From Streptomyces sp. DH24 (GTDB lineage: Bacteria > Actinomycetota > Actinomycetes > Streptomycetales > Streptomycetaceae), in the NCBI RefSeq assembly GCF_029813775.1, contig NZ_JARVKW010000017.1:1-64000 (forward strand): DNA of 64,000 bases. The letters are read 5' to 3'. Position numbers and translations under genes: made by a program. This document shows, piece by piece, positions 31,733 through 40,026 of the stretch. Under the pieces are notes generated by a model. It searched no databases, was not told where the DNA came from, and saw only the letters and a list, made by a program, of their open reading frames with translations. How positions within the stretch are numbered: the first letter of the stretch is position 1; each line of letters starts with the position of its first letter.

Positions 31733-32251
31733 ATGAACACCCCCCATGTCGTCGTGGTGATGGGCGTCGCGGGCACCGGCAAGACCACCATCGGTCCCCT
31801 GCTCGCCGCCCGCCTCGGCGTCCCGTACGCCGAGGGCGACGACTTCCACCCGCAGGCCAACATCGCCAAGATGTCGGCGGGCACCCCCCTGACCGACGAG
31901 GACCGCTGGCCGTGGCTGGACGCCATCGGCGACTGGGCGCACGGCAGGTCCGGGCTCGGCGGGGTGGTCAGCTCCTCGGCGCTGAAGCGGTCGTACCGCG
32001 ATCGGCTGCGTGCCGCCGCCCCCGGCGTGGTGTTCGTGCACCTCACGGGCGACCGCGCGCTCATCGAGCACCGGATGTCGCAACGGCAGGACCACTTCAT
32101 GCCCACGGCGCTGCTCGACTCCCAGTTCGCCACGCTCCAGCCGCTGGAGCCGGACGAGCCCGGTGTCGCCGTGGACGTGACCGGCAGCCCGGAGGAGATC
32201 ACCGAGCGGGCGGCGCACGCCCTCGAAGGACTCGCCGAGCCGATGCAGTGA
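31733..32251 (+). CDS. gntK: Gluconokinase
   Basis: ATP-dependent phosphorylation of gluconate to 6-phosphogluconate, feeding the pentose-phosphate pathway. 172 aa, a normal length for the GntK P-loop family. Walker A is GVAGTGKTTIG at about residues 11-21; YAEGDDFHPQANIAKMSAGT is the gluconate-kinase signature; SSSALKRSYRDRLR and HRMSQRQDHFMPTALLDSQF follow. The ATG at 31733 was chosen because the family starts here; upstream in-frame codons run through the operator region. It is followed at 81 bases by gntP, so the pair forms an operon. Confidence 0.95.
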   Translation: MNTPHVVVVMGVAGTGKTTIGPLLAARLGVPYAEGDDFHPQANIAKMSAGTPLTDEDRWPWLDAIGDWAHGRSGLGGVVSSSALKRSYRDRLRAAAPGVVFVHLTGDRALIEHRMSQRQDHFMPTALLDSQFATLQPLEPDEPGVAVDVTGSPEEITERAAHALEGLAEPMQ

Positions 32252-32332
32252 CCCGTGCCGGGGGCGTCACCCGCGCCCCGCTCTCCCCTTCCCCACCTTC
32301 CCCACCATCCCCGTAACCGCAAGGGAATCACC

Positions 32333-33730
32333 GTGACCAGACTCAGCGTCGAGATGCTGGCAGCGGACACCGTCGAGCCCATCACCACGGCCGGTCATGC
32401 CCAGTTGGGCATCGCCGTGCTGGCGGGCATCGCCGTCATCGTCCTGCTCATCACCAAGTTCAAGCTGCACGCCTTCCTGTCGCTGACCATCGGGTCGCTG
32501 GCCCTGGGGGCCTTCGCCGGCGCGCCGCTGGACAAGGCCATCGCCAGCTTCACCGCCGGACTGGGTTCCACGGTCGCGGGTGTGGGCGTCCTGATCGCGC
32601 TGGGCGCCGTCCTCGGCAAGATGCTCGCCGACTCGGGCGGCGCCGACCAGGTCGTGGACACGATGCTCGCGAAGGCGGGCGGCCGGTCCATGCCGTGGGC
32701 GATGGTGCTGATCGCCTCGGTGATCGGTCTGCCGTTGTTCTTCGAGGTCGGCGTGGTGCTGCTGATTCCGGTCGTGCTGATGGTCGCCAAGCGCGGCAAC
32801 TACTCCCTGATGCGCATCGGCATCCCGGCGCTGGCGGGCCTGTCCGTCATGCACGGACTGGTGCCTCCGCACCCCGGTCCGCTCGTCGCGATCGACGCGG
32901 TCGACGCCAACCTCGGTGTGACGCTGGCGCTCGGCGTGCTGGTCGCCATCCCGACCGTGATCATCGCCGGTCCGCTGTTCTCGCGCTTCGCGGCCCGCTG
33001 GGTGGACGTCCCGGCGCCGGACCGCATGATCCCGCAGCGTGCCTCGGAGGACCTGGAGAAGCGGCCGGGCTTCGGCGCGACGCTGGCGACGATCCTGCTG
33101 CCGGTCGTGCTGATGCTCGCCAAGGCGCTGGTCGACATCGTCGTCGACGACCCCGAGAACACCGTGCAGCGGGTGTTCGACGTGATCGGCTCCCCGCTGA
33201 TCGCCCTGCTGGCGGCCGTGCTCGTCGGCATCTTCACGCTCGCCCGGCCCGCCGGCTTCTCCAAGGAGCGGGTGTCCGGGATGGTCGAGAAGGGCCTCGC
33301 CCCGATCGCGGGCATCCTGCTGATCGTCGGCGCGGGCGGCGGTTTCAAGCAGACGCTGATCGACTCCGGTGTGGGTCAGATGGTCCTGGACATCTCCGAG
33401 GACTGGTCGATCCCGGCGCTGCTGCTGGCCTGGCTGATCGCGGTGGCGATCCGGTTGGCGACCGGTTCGGCGACCGTGGCGACCGTCTCGGCGGCCGGTC
33501 TGGTCGCGCCGCTCGCGGCCGACATGTCGACCACGCACGCCGCCCTGCTGGTCCTCGCGATCGGGGCCGGCTCGCTGTTCTTCAGCCATGTCAACGACGC
33601 CGGCTTCTGGCTGGTGAAGGAGTACTTCGGCCTGGACGTCGGCCAGACCATCAAGACCTGGTCGGTGATGGAGACGATCATCTCGGTCGTCGCGGGCGGC
33701 TTCGTCCTGCTGTTGTCCCTGGTCATATAG
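32333..33730 (+). CDS. gntP: Gluconate:H+ symporter, GntP family
   Basis: 465-aa inner-membrane permease of the GntP family with a dozen or more hydrophobic segments (for example LGIAVLAGIAVIVLLITKF and GFVLLLSLVI at the very C-terminus). Family landmarks include LGAVLGKMLADSGGADQVVD, GLPLFFEVGVVLLIPV, MHGLVPPHPGPLVAID and FFSHVNDAGFWLVKEYF. It imports gluconate for the adjacent kinase. The GTG at 32333 follows AAGGGAATCACC and gives the family N-terminus; earlier in-frame codons are Pro-rich linker sequence. A terminator follows. Confidence 0.95.
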   Translation: MTRLSVEMLAADTVEPITTAGHAQLGIAVLAGIAVIVLLITKFKLHAFLSLTIGSLALGAFAGAPLDKAIASFTAGLGSTVAGVGVLIALGAVLGKMLADSGGADQVVDTMLAKAGGRSMPWAMVLIASVIGLPLFFEVGVVLLIPVVLMVAKRGNYSLMRIGIPALAGLSVMHGLVPPHPGPLVAIDAVDANLGVTLALGVLVAIPTVIIAGPLFSRFAARWVDVPAPDRMIPQRASEDLEKRPGFGATLATILLPVVLMLAKALVDIVVDDPENTVQRVFDVIGSPLIALLAAVLVGIFTLARPAGFSKERVSGMVEKGLAPIAGILLIVGAGGGFKQTLIDSGVGQMVLDISEDWSIPALLLAWLIAVAIRLATGSATVATVSAAGLVAPLAADMSTTHAALLVLAIGAGSLFFSHVNDAGFWLVKEYFGLDVGQTIKTWSVMETIISVVAGGFVLLLSLVI

Positions 33731-33791
33731 GGCGGGCGGCGACCGTCACCGGTCACCCGACGGCGGGCGCGCATCGCATCGCGTCCGCATC

Positions 33792-33835
33792 CGCGAGAGT
33801 CCGGCACCTTTCCCCCGGGGTGCCGGACTCTCGCG
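33792..33835 (+). terminator. Terminator of the gluconate operon
   Basis: CGCGAGAGTCCGGCACC pairs with GGTGCCGGACTCTCGCG, a perfect 17-bp stem with a 10-base loop, 61 bases after the gntP stop. Confidence 0.85.
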
Positions 33836-33972
33836 TGTGTCAGGGCCGCCACGGCGGGTGTTCGCGCTCCGCCCACCAGCTTCTGGCCCGCGTGGAACTT
33901 CCCGGCCGGCCGTCCCGTCCCGCGCCGCTGGGCCGGGCGCAGCCAGATCCGGTCGTGGTTCACCCGTTCGTT

Positions 33973-34018
33973 CGAGCACCCGCGGCGGGCCGGAGCCGCG
34001 GTCCGCCGCGGGTGCTCG
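33973..34018. terminator. Hairpin after the amino-acid permease gene
   Basis: CGAGCACCCGCGGCGG and CCGCCGCGGGTGCTCG are perfectly complementary over 16 bp. It lies 63 bases beyond the minus-strand permease stop. The remaining bases between 33836 and 34081 contain no supported gene. Confidence 0.7.
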
Positions 34019-34081
34019 TCAGGGTCCGTACGGCCGTGCCGCGCGAGGATTCCGTAAGGCCGTTCCGGGCGGTGCGCGTGC

Positions 34082-35623
34082 CTACGGCCGGGTCTCGGAC
34101 GCCTTCTCCAGTTGGAACGCCTCGTTGCCGAGCCCGATGCGGGCGTACGCCTCGGGGTCGCGCGAGCGCATGACCAGGCCCTGCACGATGCCGACGACCA
34201 GGGCGAGGGCGACGATGCCGGGCAGCATCCAGTCCAGGTGCGAGCCGGCGCCGGCGCCGACGAGGATGTCGAAGTCCTTGATGGTGTAGCCGATGATGAC
34301 GGCGAGCGCGACGGTGGCGAGACCGGAGGCGGCCAGCCGCCAGAACTGGGCGCCGGCCGCGCCGCGGCGGACGAAGAAGACGAGGACGGACACCGACGCG
34401 ATGGCCATCAGGACGGTGACGCCGAGGGCGCCGATGTTGCCGGTCCAGGTGAACAGGTGCAGGATCGGCGCGGTCGGGTCGCCGGCCGGCTTGTCGTCGG
34501 TGACGGCGAAGGCGGCGACGACCAGGACGGAGACGACCGTCTGGAGCAGGGACCCGGTGGCGGGGGCGCCGCTCGTGCTGCTGGTGCGGCCGAAGGCGGC
34601 GGGCAGCAGGCCCTCGCGGCCCATGGCGAAGGCGTAGCGGGCGACGACGTTGTGGAAGCTGAGCATCGCCGCGAACATGCCGGTCACGAACAGCACGTGG
34701 AGCACGTCCGTGAACGTCTCGCCGAGCAGGCCCTCGGTGAGGAAGAACAGCATGCCGGCGCTCTGTTCGCCCGCGGTGCCGACGACGGCGGAGGGGCCGG
34801 TGGCGACGGTGAGCGCCCAGCAGCTGATCGTGTAGAAGACGGCGATGCCGCCGATGGCCAGGAACATCACGCGCGGCACCAGGACGTGCGGGCGGCTGGT
34901 CTCCTCGGCGTAGACGGGCGCCTGTTCGAAGCCGAGGAAGGCGGCGACGCAGAAGCACAGGGCGGTGCCGATGCCGGCGCCGCCGAGGTTCTCCGGGTTG
35001 AAGGCCTGCAGGGACAGGCCCTCCTTGCCGGGGTCGGCGATGGCCGCGACGTCGAAGATGACGACGAGCAGGACCTCGATGACCAGCAGTACGCCGAGCA
35101 CGCGCGCGTTGAGGTCGATCTTGAGCCAGCCGAGCGCTCCGACGAGGAGGGCGGCGAGCAACGCCGGGATCCACCAGGCGAGTTCGATGTCGAGGTAGGT
35201 GGCGAACAGGCCGGAGACCTCGAAGCCGAAGATGCCGTAGATGCCGACCTGGAGGGCGTTGTAGGCGACCAGCGCCACCAGCGCGGCGCCGGCACCGGCG
35301 GTGCCGCCGAGGCCGCGGGAGATGTACGCGTAGAAGGCGCCGGCGTTGTGGACGTGCCGGCTCATCTCGGCGTAGCCGACGCTGAACAGGGCCAGGACGA
35401 CGGCGAGGATGACGAACAGCAGGGGCTGTCCGACGATGCCCATCACACCGAAAGTCGTGGGCATGACACCCGCGACGACCATGAGGGGGGCGGTCGCGGC
35501 GAGCACGGACAGCAGCAGGCCGACGGTGCCGAGGCGGTCGGCGCGCAGGGCGCGGTCCTGGCCCTTGAAGGTGCTGATGCCGCCGCCGTCCGCGGTGGTT
35601 CCGGTGGTGCTGCCCGTGGTCAT
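34082..35623 (-). CDS. APC-family amino acid permease
   Basis: 513-aa inner-membrane transporter of the amino acid-polyamine-organocation superfamily. About twelve hydrophobic segments are visible. The first contains LLLSVLAATAPLMVVAGVMP, the unwound helix 1 region that binds amino acids; GYAEMSRHVHNAGAFYAYIS is the consensus sequence between segments 2 and 3. The cytoplasmic tail includes RSRDPEAYARIGLGNEAFQL. The ATG at 35623 follows GAAAGGACGAG. A longer frame that appears to fuse with the upstream gene is an artefact of a different reading frame. Substrate unknown. Confidence 0.92.
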   Translation of the reverse strand: MTTGSTTGTTADGGGISTFKGQDRALRADRLGTVGLLLSVLAATAPLMVVAGVMPTTFGVMGIVGQPLLFVILAVVLALFSVGYAEMSRHVHNAGAFYAYISRGLGGTAGAGAALVALVAYNALQVGIYGIFGFEVSGLFATYLDIELAWWIPALLAALLVGALGWLKIDLNARVLGVLLVIEVLLVVIFDVAAIADPGKEGLSLQAFNPENLGGAGIGTALCFCVAAFLGFEQAPVYAEETSRPHVLVPRVMFLAIGGIAVFYTISCWALTVATGPSAVVGTAGEQSAGMLFFLTEGLLGETFTDVLHVLFVTGMFAAMLSFHNVVARYAFAMGREGLLPAAFGRTSSTSGAPATGSLLQTVVSVLVVAAFAVTDDKPAGDPTAPILHLFTWTGNIGALGVTVLMAIASVSVLVFFVRRGAAGAQFWRLAASGLATVALAVIIGYTIKDFDILVGAGAGSHLDWMLPGIVALALVVGIVQGLVMRSRDPEAYARIGLGNEAFQLEKASETRP

Positions 35624-35655
35624 CGGGGACTCGTCCTTTCGGGGGTGGTGGCGTC

Positions 35656-36600
35656 TCACATCGTGCCGAGGGCGCTGTCGCGCGCGGCACGGAAGGCGGA
35701 GTGCGGATCGCGGTCGTGGTACGACCAGGGGGCGGCGGTGGCGTGCTCTCCGATGCGCAGGAACAGGGCGGCGGCCTCGGCGCCCCGCCCCTCGCAGACC
35801 TTGGCGTGGGCGAGGAAGTTGAGGTCGATCAGACGGCGCGGGTGGTCGTCGTGCTCCCACTCCAGCCACCAGTCGAAGGCGGCCTTCATCACCACCCGGG
35901 CGCGGCGGCCGGTCCAGTGGCCGGAGGCGGCCGGGTCGGCGGACTCGTGCCCCGCCGCGGCCAGCACGCGGTAGCGCTCGGTGTGCGCGATGACCGGCAG
36001 GATCGCGAGCGGCGAGTCGGCGGGGGCCTGTTCGGCGGCCCAGTTGGCGAAGTCGTAGACCTCGTGCAGCGGGTCGGCGTCGGGGTGGCGCTCGGCGAGC
36101 CGGGCGACCATCAGATGGTGGGCGTGGTGGTGGTCGGCGTACCGGGCGCGGACCTGTTCGAAGGCGCGGACCACGTCCTGGTCGTCGCCCAGGGCGCGCT
36201 CCAGCATGAGAACGCCCAGCCACGGAGTGGGGTCGGCGGGCGCGAGGTCGGCGGCCTTGTGGCAGGCCTCGCGGGCGCGGGGCGCCTTCTCCTTGCCGCG
36301 CAGGGCCCGCCGGACCCGGGCGAGGGCGAGCAGGACGGCGGCGTCGGCGGAATCCGGCTCGGCGAGCAGCCACTCGCGGGCCCAGGGGGCGCAGTACTGC
36401 TCGCGGGCGAGCACGGTGACGCGGTGGCCGCGGCAGTCCCAGTCGTCGCCGGTCTCGACGAGCAGCGCGCGGGTGGCCTGCCAGCGGCCCTGCGCCAAGG
36501 CCGCGCGCGCGGTGGCGAGTTCGGCGTCGTCGAGGGCCTCGTCGAAGGCCTGCGCCGCGCGTTTGCGGCCGCGGCCCAGGGGAGGCGGGGGTGGGGACAC
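35656..36600 (-). CDS. Conserved hypothetical protein, TPR-like helical repeats
   Basis: 314-aa cytoplasmic protein with no enzymatic motif that I recognise. Helical-pair periodicity resembling tetratricopeptide repeats is visible (ARAALAQGRWQATRALLVET, AVLLALARVRRALRGKEKAP, AREACHKAADLAPADPTPWL). The centre is His/Trp-rich (RYADHHHAHHLMVARL, WWLEWEHDDHPRRLIDLNF). The GTG at 36600 follows GAGGAAG. Thirty-two bases separate it from the permease gene downstream, so the two are probably one operon, suggesting a role tied to transport. Function unknown. Confidence 0.75.
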   Translation of the reverse strand: MSPPPPPLGRGRKRAAQAFDEALDDAELATARAALAQGRWQATRALLVETGDDWDCRGHRVTVLAREQYCAPWAREWLLAEPDSADAAVLLALARVRRALRGKEKAPRAREACHKAADLAPADPTPWLGVLMLERALGDDQDVVRAFEQVRARYADHHHAHHLMVARLAERHPDADPLHEVYDFANWAAEQAPADSPLAILPVIAHTERYRVLAAAGHESADPAASGHWTGRRARVVMKAAFDWWLEWEHDDHPRRLIDLNFLAHAKVCEGRGAEAAALFLRIGEHATAAPWSYHDRDPHSAFRAARDSALGTM

Positions 36601-36877
36601 CGCGGGACTTCCTCACGCGACGCGGCGGGCGTCGGTCTGTCGGCTTGCCATGAACTGGTCACGCACAGCAAACCTGCAGCCAAGGCCCGCGTCAAGGGTC
36701 GCCCTCTCGTTACACGCGTCAACTCCTGGTGCACATGGGGTTATCGCACCGACCGGGTGGTACGGGCGAGCCGGTGACGGTACGTGACGATCGGTCCCGC
36801 GCCGGTCGGCCGGGGCGCCGGAACGGCCCTCCGGGACGGCCGGCCGGCACGGCGGCGCGGCCTGCTTGGATGGCGTC

Positions 36878-37393
36878 ATGAACGCTGCTGACGAGATCCT
36901 CGACGTCGTCGACGAGCAGGACCGGGTCGTGGGCCGGTCGCCGCGCGGCGAGGTGTACGCGCAAGGCCTGCGCCACCGCTGCGTGTTCGTCCTGGCCCGG
37001 GACGCCGAGGGCCGTGTCTTCGTGCACCGCCGCACTCCGGCCAAGCTGGTGTTCCCCTCCCTGTACGACATGTTCGTCGGCGGCGTGGTCGGCGCGGGCG
37101 AGGCCTATGACGAGGCCGCCCTGCGCGAGGCCGAGGAGGAACTGGGCGTGACGGGACTGCCGCGACCGGACTTCCTGTTCAAGTTCCTGTACGAGGACGG
37201 CAGCGGGGCGAGTTGGTGGTCGGCGGTGTACGAGGTGCGCTGCGCGCTGCCGGTCCGGCCGCAGGTGGAGGAGGTCGCCTGGCACGCCTTCCTGCCCGAG
37301 GCGGAGGTGGAGCGGCGCCTCGGACAGTGGGAGTGGGTGCCGGACGGGCTGGCCGCGTACGAGCGCCTGAAGGCGTTCCGGGCGGGCGGGTAG
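36878..37393 (+). CDS. NUDIX hydrolase, YfcD-like
   Basis: 171-aa nucleoside-diphosphate-linked hydrolase. The NUDIX box is complete: GVVGAGEAYDEAALREAEEE followed by LGV fits GX5EX7REUXEEXGU. The opening EILDVVDEQDRVVGRSPRGE and the RHRCVFVLARDAEGRVFVHR segment are typical of the YfcD / isopentenyl-diphosphate-isomerase-like subgroup. The ATG at 36878 was preferred to the one four codons upstream for family fit. Substrate unknown. The divergent 277-base gap upstream contains two TTGACG hexamers on the minus strand that may belong to the TPR-like gene promoter. Confidence 0.88.
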   Translation: MNAADEILDVVDEQDRVVGRSPRGEVYAQGLRHRCVFVLARDAEGRVFVHRRTPAKLVFPSLYDMFVGGVVGAGEAYDEAALREAEEELGVTGLPRPDFLFKFLYEDGSGASWWSAVYEVRCALPVRPQVEEVAWHAFLPEAEVERRLGQWEWVPDGLAAYERLKAFRAGG

Positions 37394-37403
37394 TGTCCTG
37401 CGC

Positions 37404-37796
37404 GTGATCGGATTCGCACGAAACGTCCGCCTGTGGTTCGTACCCGAGGCGATCCGCGAGGAGGGCGGCACCCCGGACTACCGCTTCTCGCTGGCCAACG
37501 AGCGCACGTTCCTGGCGTGGCTGCGCACCGCGCTGGCGCTGATCGGCGGCGGCTTCGCCGTGGACCAGTTCCTGCCGGACCTGCGCTGGGGCTGGCGGGT
37601 CGGGCTCGCGCTGGCGCTGCTCACGGCGGGCGTGCTGTGTTCCCTGCGGGCGGTCAACCACTGGGTGCGCTGCGAGCGGGCGATGCGGCGCGGCGAGGAC
37701 CTGCCGGTGTCGCGCTTTCCGGCACTGCTGAGTCTGGTCGTCGCGGTCGTGGCGGTCGCGATGGTGGTCGTCGTGCTCGTCGGGTGGGAGGGGTGA
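37404..37796 (+). CDS. DUF202 / YidH-family membrane protein
   Basis: 130-aa small inner-membrane protein. It has the DUF202 signature YRFSLANERTFLAWLRTALA followed by three hydrophobic segments (LALIGGGFAVDQFL, VGLALALLTAGVLCSL, LLSLVVAVVAVAMVVVVLVG). It starts GTG at 37404, eleven bases after the NUDIX gene. Its stop overlaps the start of the next DUF202 gene by four bases. Function of the family is unknown. Confidence 0.9.
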   Translation: MIGFARNVRLWFVPEAIREEGGTPDYRFSLANERTFLAWLRTALALIGGGFAVDQFLPDLRWGWRVGLALALLTAGVLCSLRAVNHWVRCERAMRRGEDLPVSRFPALLSLVVAVVAVAMVVVVLVGWEG

Positions 37797-38122
37797 GCGG
37801 CGGGGCGGTCGCGGTTCCGGGCCGGGATCCGGGGCTCCAGCCGGAGCGGACGCGGCTCGCGTGGCGGCGTACGACGCTGGCGGGCACCGTCTCCGCCGTG
37901 CTCGCCGTGCGGACCGCGCTGCACGGCGGCGTGACGCCCGGCCGCGTCGCCGTCGGGGTCCTGGTCTGCGTCCTGTGGCTGGGCTTCCTGCTCGTCGCCC
38001 AGCGCCGCATCACCACGCTGGCGTCCTTTGCCGGCCCGAGGGCGATGACCCCGCGCCACGCGACGGCGGCCGTCCTGTGCACGGTGGCCCTGGCGGCGTG
38101 CGGGGCGGCACTCGTGCTCTGA
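37793..38122 (+). CDS. Second DUF202-family membrane protein
   Basis: 109-aa partner of the preceding gene, starting at the GTGA overlap. It carries the diagnostic LQPERTRLAWRRTTLAGTVS and three hydrophobic segments ending LCTVALAACGAALVL. Pairs of DUF202 proteins, one YidH-like and one shorter, commonly occur together, which suggests a hetero-oligomer. Function unknown. Confidence 0.88.
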   Translation: MSGGAVAVPGRDPGLQPERTRLAWRRTTLAGTVSAVLAVRTALHGGVTPGRVAVGVLVCVLWLGFLLVAQRRITTLASFAGPRAMTPRHATAAVLCTVALAACGAALVL

Positions 38123-38494
38123 CGTTCCGACGCGCCCGCGCGGGGCCGGCCGGCTCCGCCGTCCGGGGAGCCGTCGGCCCGTCTTCGCGGACGGCAGCGA
38201 AGCTGTGCGCGGTGACGTCGAAGGCGTACGGGCGGTGACGTCGATGGCGTACGGAAGGACACCGGGGCACCCGGACGCCCGGTGCCCGGTCGGCTCCGCC
38301 GCTCGGAGCCCGCGGCCAGTCCACCCCCGACGCCGACGGGCGTGCGGCACATGCCGATCCCGGCGGGGCGCCGGGCGGCGCCCGACGGCCCGGACGCCGG
38401 CTGCGTCACCCGAGGTCGCCGGCCGTGCCGGGCACCGTCACAGTGGCGGCGCGCGGAAACAGCCGGCGGCGGCCGGCTCGCCGCTCGGATCCCG
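38123..38494. other. Intergenic region with a 23-nt tandem duplication
   Basis: The 372-base gap between convergent genes has no gene I can support. It contains a tandem repeat of GCGGTGACGTCGAAGGCGTA plus CGG (38209-38231 and 38232-38254, one mismatch) and several GC-rich inverted repeats that may end both neighbouring transcripts. Confidence 0.6.
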
Positions 38495-39445
38495 TCAGCC
38501 CGTCTCCGGCTCCGACTCCCAGTCCACCGTCACCACGATCTTGCCGCGGGTGCGGCCCTCCTCGTTCAGACGGTGGGCGTCGGCCGCGCGGGCCAGGGGA
38601 AACGTCTCCGAGACGTGCACGCTCACCACGCCCTGTTCCGCCAGTTCCGACAGGCGCAGCAGGTCCTCCGGGTCGGGGCGCACGAAGTAGTAGCGGCCGC
38701 CGTAGTCGACGACGGCCGGGTCGGCGACGGAGACCAGTCGCCCCTCGGGCGCGAGGAGGTTCGCGGACACCTTCGTCGTGTCGCCGCCGACCGTGTCGAG
38801 CACCGCGTCCACCCCCTCGGGCGCCAGTCCGCGCACCCGCTCGGCGAGCCCGTCGCCGTACGTCGCGGGCTCGCCGCCGAGCGAGCGCACGAAGTCGTGG
38901 TTGTGGTCGCTCGCGGTGCCGATGACCCGGGCGCCGAGGTGCCGGGCGAGCTGGACGGCGACGGAGCCGACGCCGCCCGCCGCCGCGTGCACCAGCACGG
39001 TCTCGCCCCGCTTGACCTGGAGCACCTTGACGAGCGTCTGGTACGCGGTCAGACCGACCAGCGGCAGCCCGGCCGCCTCCTCGTAGGACAGCGTGCGCGG
39101 CTTGCGGGCGAGGGTGCGCACGGGCGCCGCGACGTACTCGGCGAAGGTGCCGCGGGACAGGAAGTCCTCGCGCACGTACCCGATGACCTCGTCGCCGACG
39201 GCGTACTCCGAGACGGCGGCGCCCGGTTGCACGACGACGCCGGAGAGGTCCCAGCCGGGGACGACCGGGAAGACGGGCTCCAGGAGGCCGTCGAGGTGTC
39301 CCTCGCGGCACTTCCAGTCGACGGGGTTCACGGCCGCCGCGCGCACCTTCACCAGCACCGAGTCGGGGCCCACCCGGGGGTCGCGGACGTCTCCGTACTC
39401 AAGGACGTCGGGACCGCCGTAGCGGGAGTAGCTGATCGCCTTCAT
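38495..39445 (-). CDS. NADP-dependent quinone-oxidoreductase-type medium-chain reductase
   Basis: 316-aa zinc-independent medium-chain dehydrogenase/reductase. It opens MKAISYSRYGGPDVLEYGDV, contains AAAVNPVDWKCREGHL and GWDLSGVVVQ in the catalytic domain, and TVLVHAAAGGVGSVAVQLAR as the nucleotide-binding Rossmann motif. The structural-zinc cysteines of alcohol dehydrogenases are missing, placing it with quinone oxidoreductases. It ends RTRGKIVVTVDWESEPETG. NADPH is the likely donor. It stands alone, convergent with the DUF202 pair and divergent from the His-rich protein gene. Confidence 0.9.
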   Translation of the reverse strand: MKAISYSRYGGPDVLEYGDVRDPRVGPDSVLVKVRAAAVNPVDWKCREGHLDGLLEPVFPVVPGWDLSGVVVQPGAAVSEYAVGDEVIGYVREDFLSRGTFAEYVAAPVRTLARKPRTLSYEEAAGLPLVGLTAYQTLVKVLQVKRGETVLVHAAAGGVGSVAVQLARHLGARVIGTASDHNHDFVRSLGGEPATYGDGLAERVRGLAPEGVDAVLDTVGGDTTKVSANLLAPEGRLVSVADPAVVDYGGRYYFVRPDPEDLLRLSELAEQGVVSVHVSETFPLARAADAHRLNEEGRTRGKIVVTVDWESEPETG

Positions 39446-39557
39446 GCGTTCGACCCTCCGGGGTACCCGGACGCCACGCAAGCCGAATGACCGGATATGC
39501 GCCGTTCGCGTGGCAGCCTGTCCGACGTCGTCACCCCCATCCGCGAAGGTGAGCACC

Positions 39558-39854
39558 ATGACCACGCTCCACCGGGAACACACCGCCCACTCCCACGTCC
39601 ACGGCCCGGACTGCGGGCACACCGAGGTGCCGCACGGCGACCACCTCGACTACGCGCACGACGGCCACCTGCACCGCGAGCACGGCGGCCACTGGGACGA
39701 GTGCGAGCCCGCCGGACACCTCGCGCACGAGGCGCACGAGCACCGGCACGGCGAGGGCTGCGGCCACGCACACGTCCAGCACGGCGACCACGTCGACTAC
39801 CTGCACGACGGACACCGGCACGCCGAGCACGACGGGCACTGGGACGACCACTGA
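39558..39854 (+). CDS. Histidine-rich metal-binding protein with internal duplication
   Basis: 98-aa protein in which 28 residues are His, many in H-x-H or H-x2-H spacing, with only three Cys. Two tandem units of about 34 residues are evident: CGHTEVPHGDHLDYAHDGHL and CGHAHVQHGDHVDYLHDGHR, each continuing with HxEHxGHWD. No signal peptide or membrane segment is seen, so a cytoplasmic store or chaperone for zinc or nickel is the natural guess. The ATG follows GAAGGTGAGC. No Zur-type palindrome was found upstream. Related proteins are sometimes mislabelled as zinc transporter permease. Confidence 0.8.
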   Translation: MTTLHREHTAHSHVHGPDCGHTEVPHGDHLDYAHDGHLHREHGGHWDECEPAGHLAHEAHEHRHGEGCGHAHVQHGDHVDYLHDGHRHAEHDGHWDDH

Positions 39855-39969
39855 CCCGGGCAGGCCGCCCGACCCCTTCGCGCACCCCACGACAGCTCCC
39901 GCCCTCCCCGGGCCGGGAGCTGTCGGCCTATCGTGGCCCCGATCACGTTGGGCCGCCCCCCTGGACGGC

Positions 39970-39987
39970 ATACCGACCGGTCGGCAT
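39970..39987. promoter_or_regulatory. TetR-type operator before the phosphotransferase-ACAD operon
   Basis: ATACCGACCGGTCGGCAT contains a perfect 12-bp palindrome CCGACC/GGTCGG with matching outer positions. It is 40 bases upstream of the phosphotransferase start. A 13/18 match (ATACCGACTGGTTAGTCT on the minus strand) lies before the SDR gene at 45515-45532. Confidence 0.65.
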
Positions 39988-40026
39988 CATGGATCGCATC
40001 CTGTTCACCTGCCCGTAGGAGCGACG

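Noticed and set aside
33836..34080. Small minus-strand gene opening MNHDRIWLRPAQ
   Set aside because: No ribosome-binding site, unstable coding bias and overlap with a terminator hairpin.
34082..36616. Apparent fusion of the permease with a long N-terminal extension
   Set aside because: The extension is a different reading frame of the TPR-like gene; the permease has its own ATG and GAAAGGACGAG at 35623.
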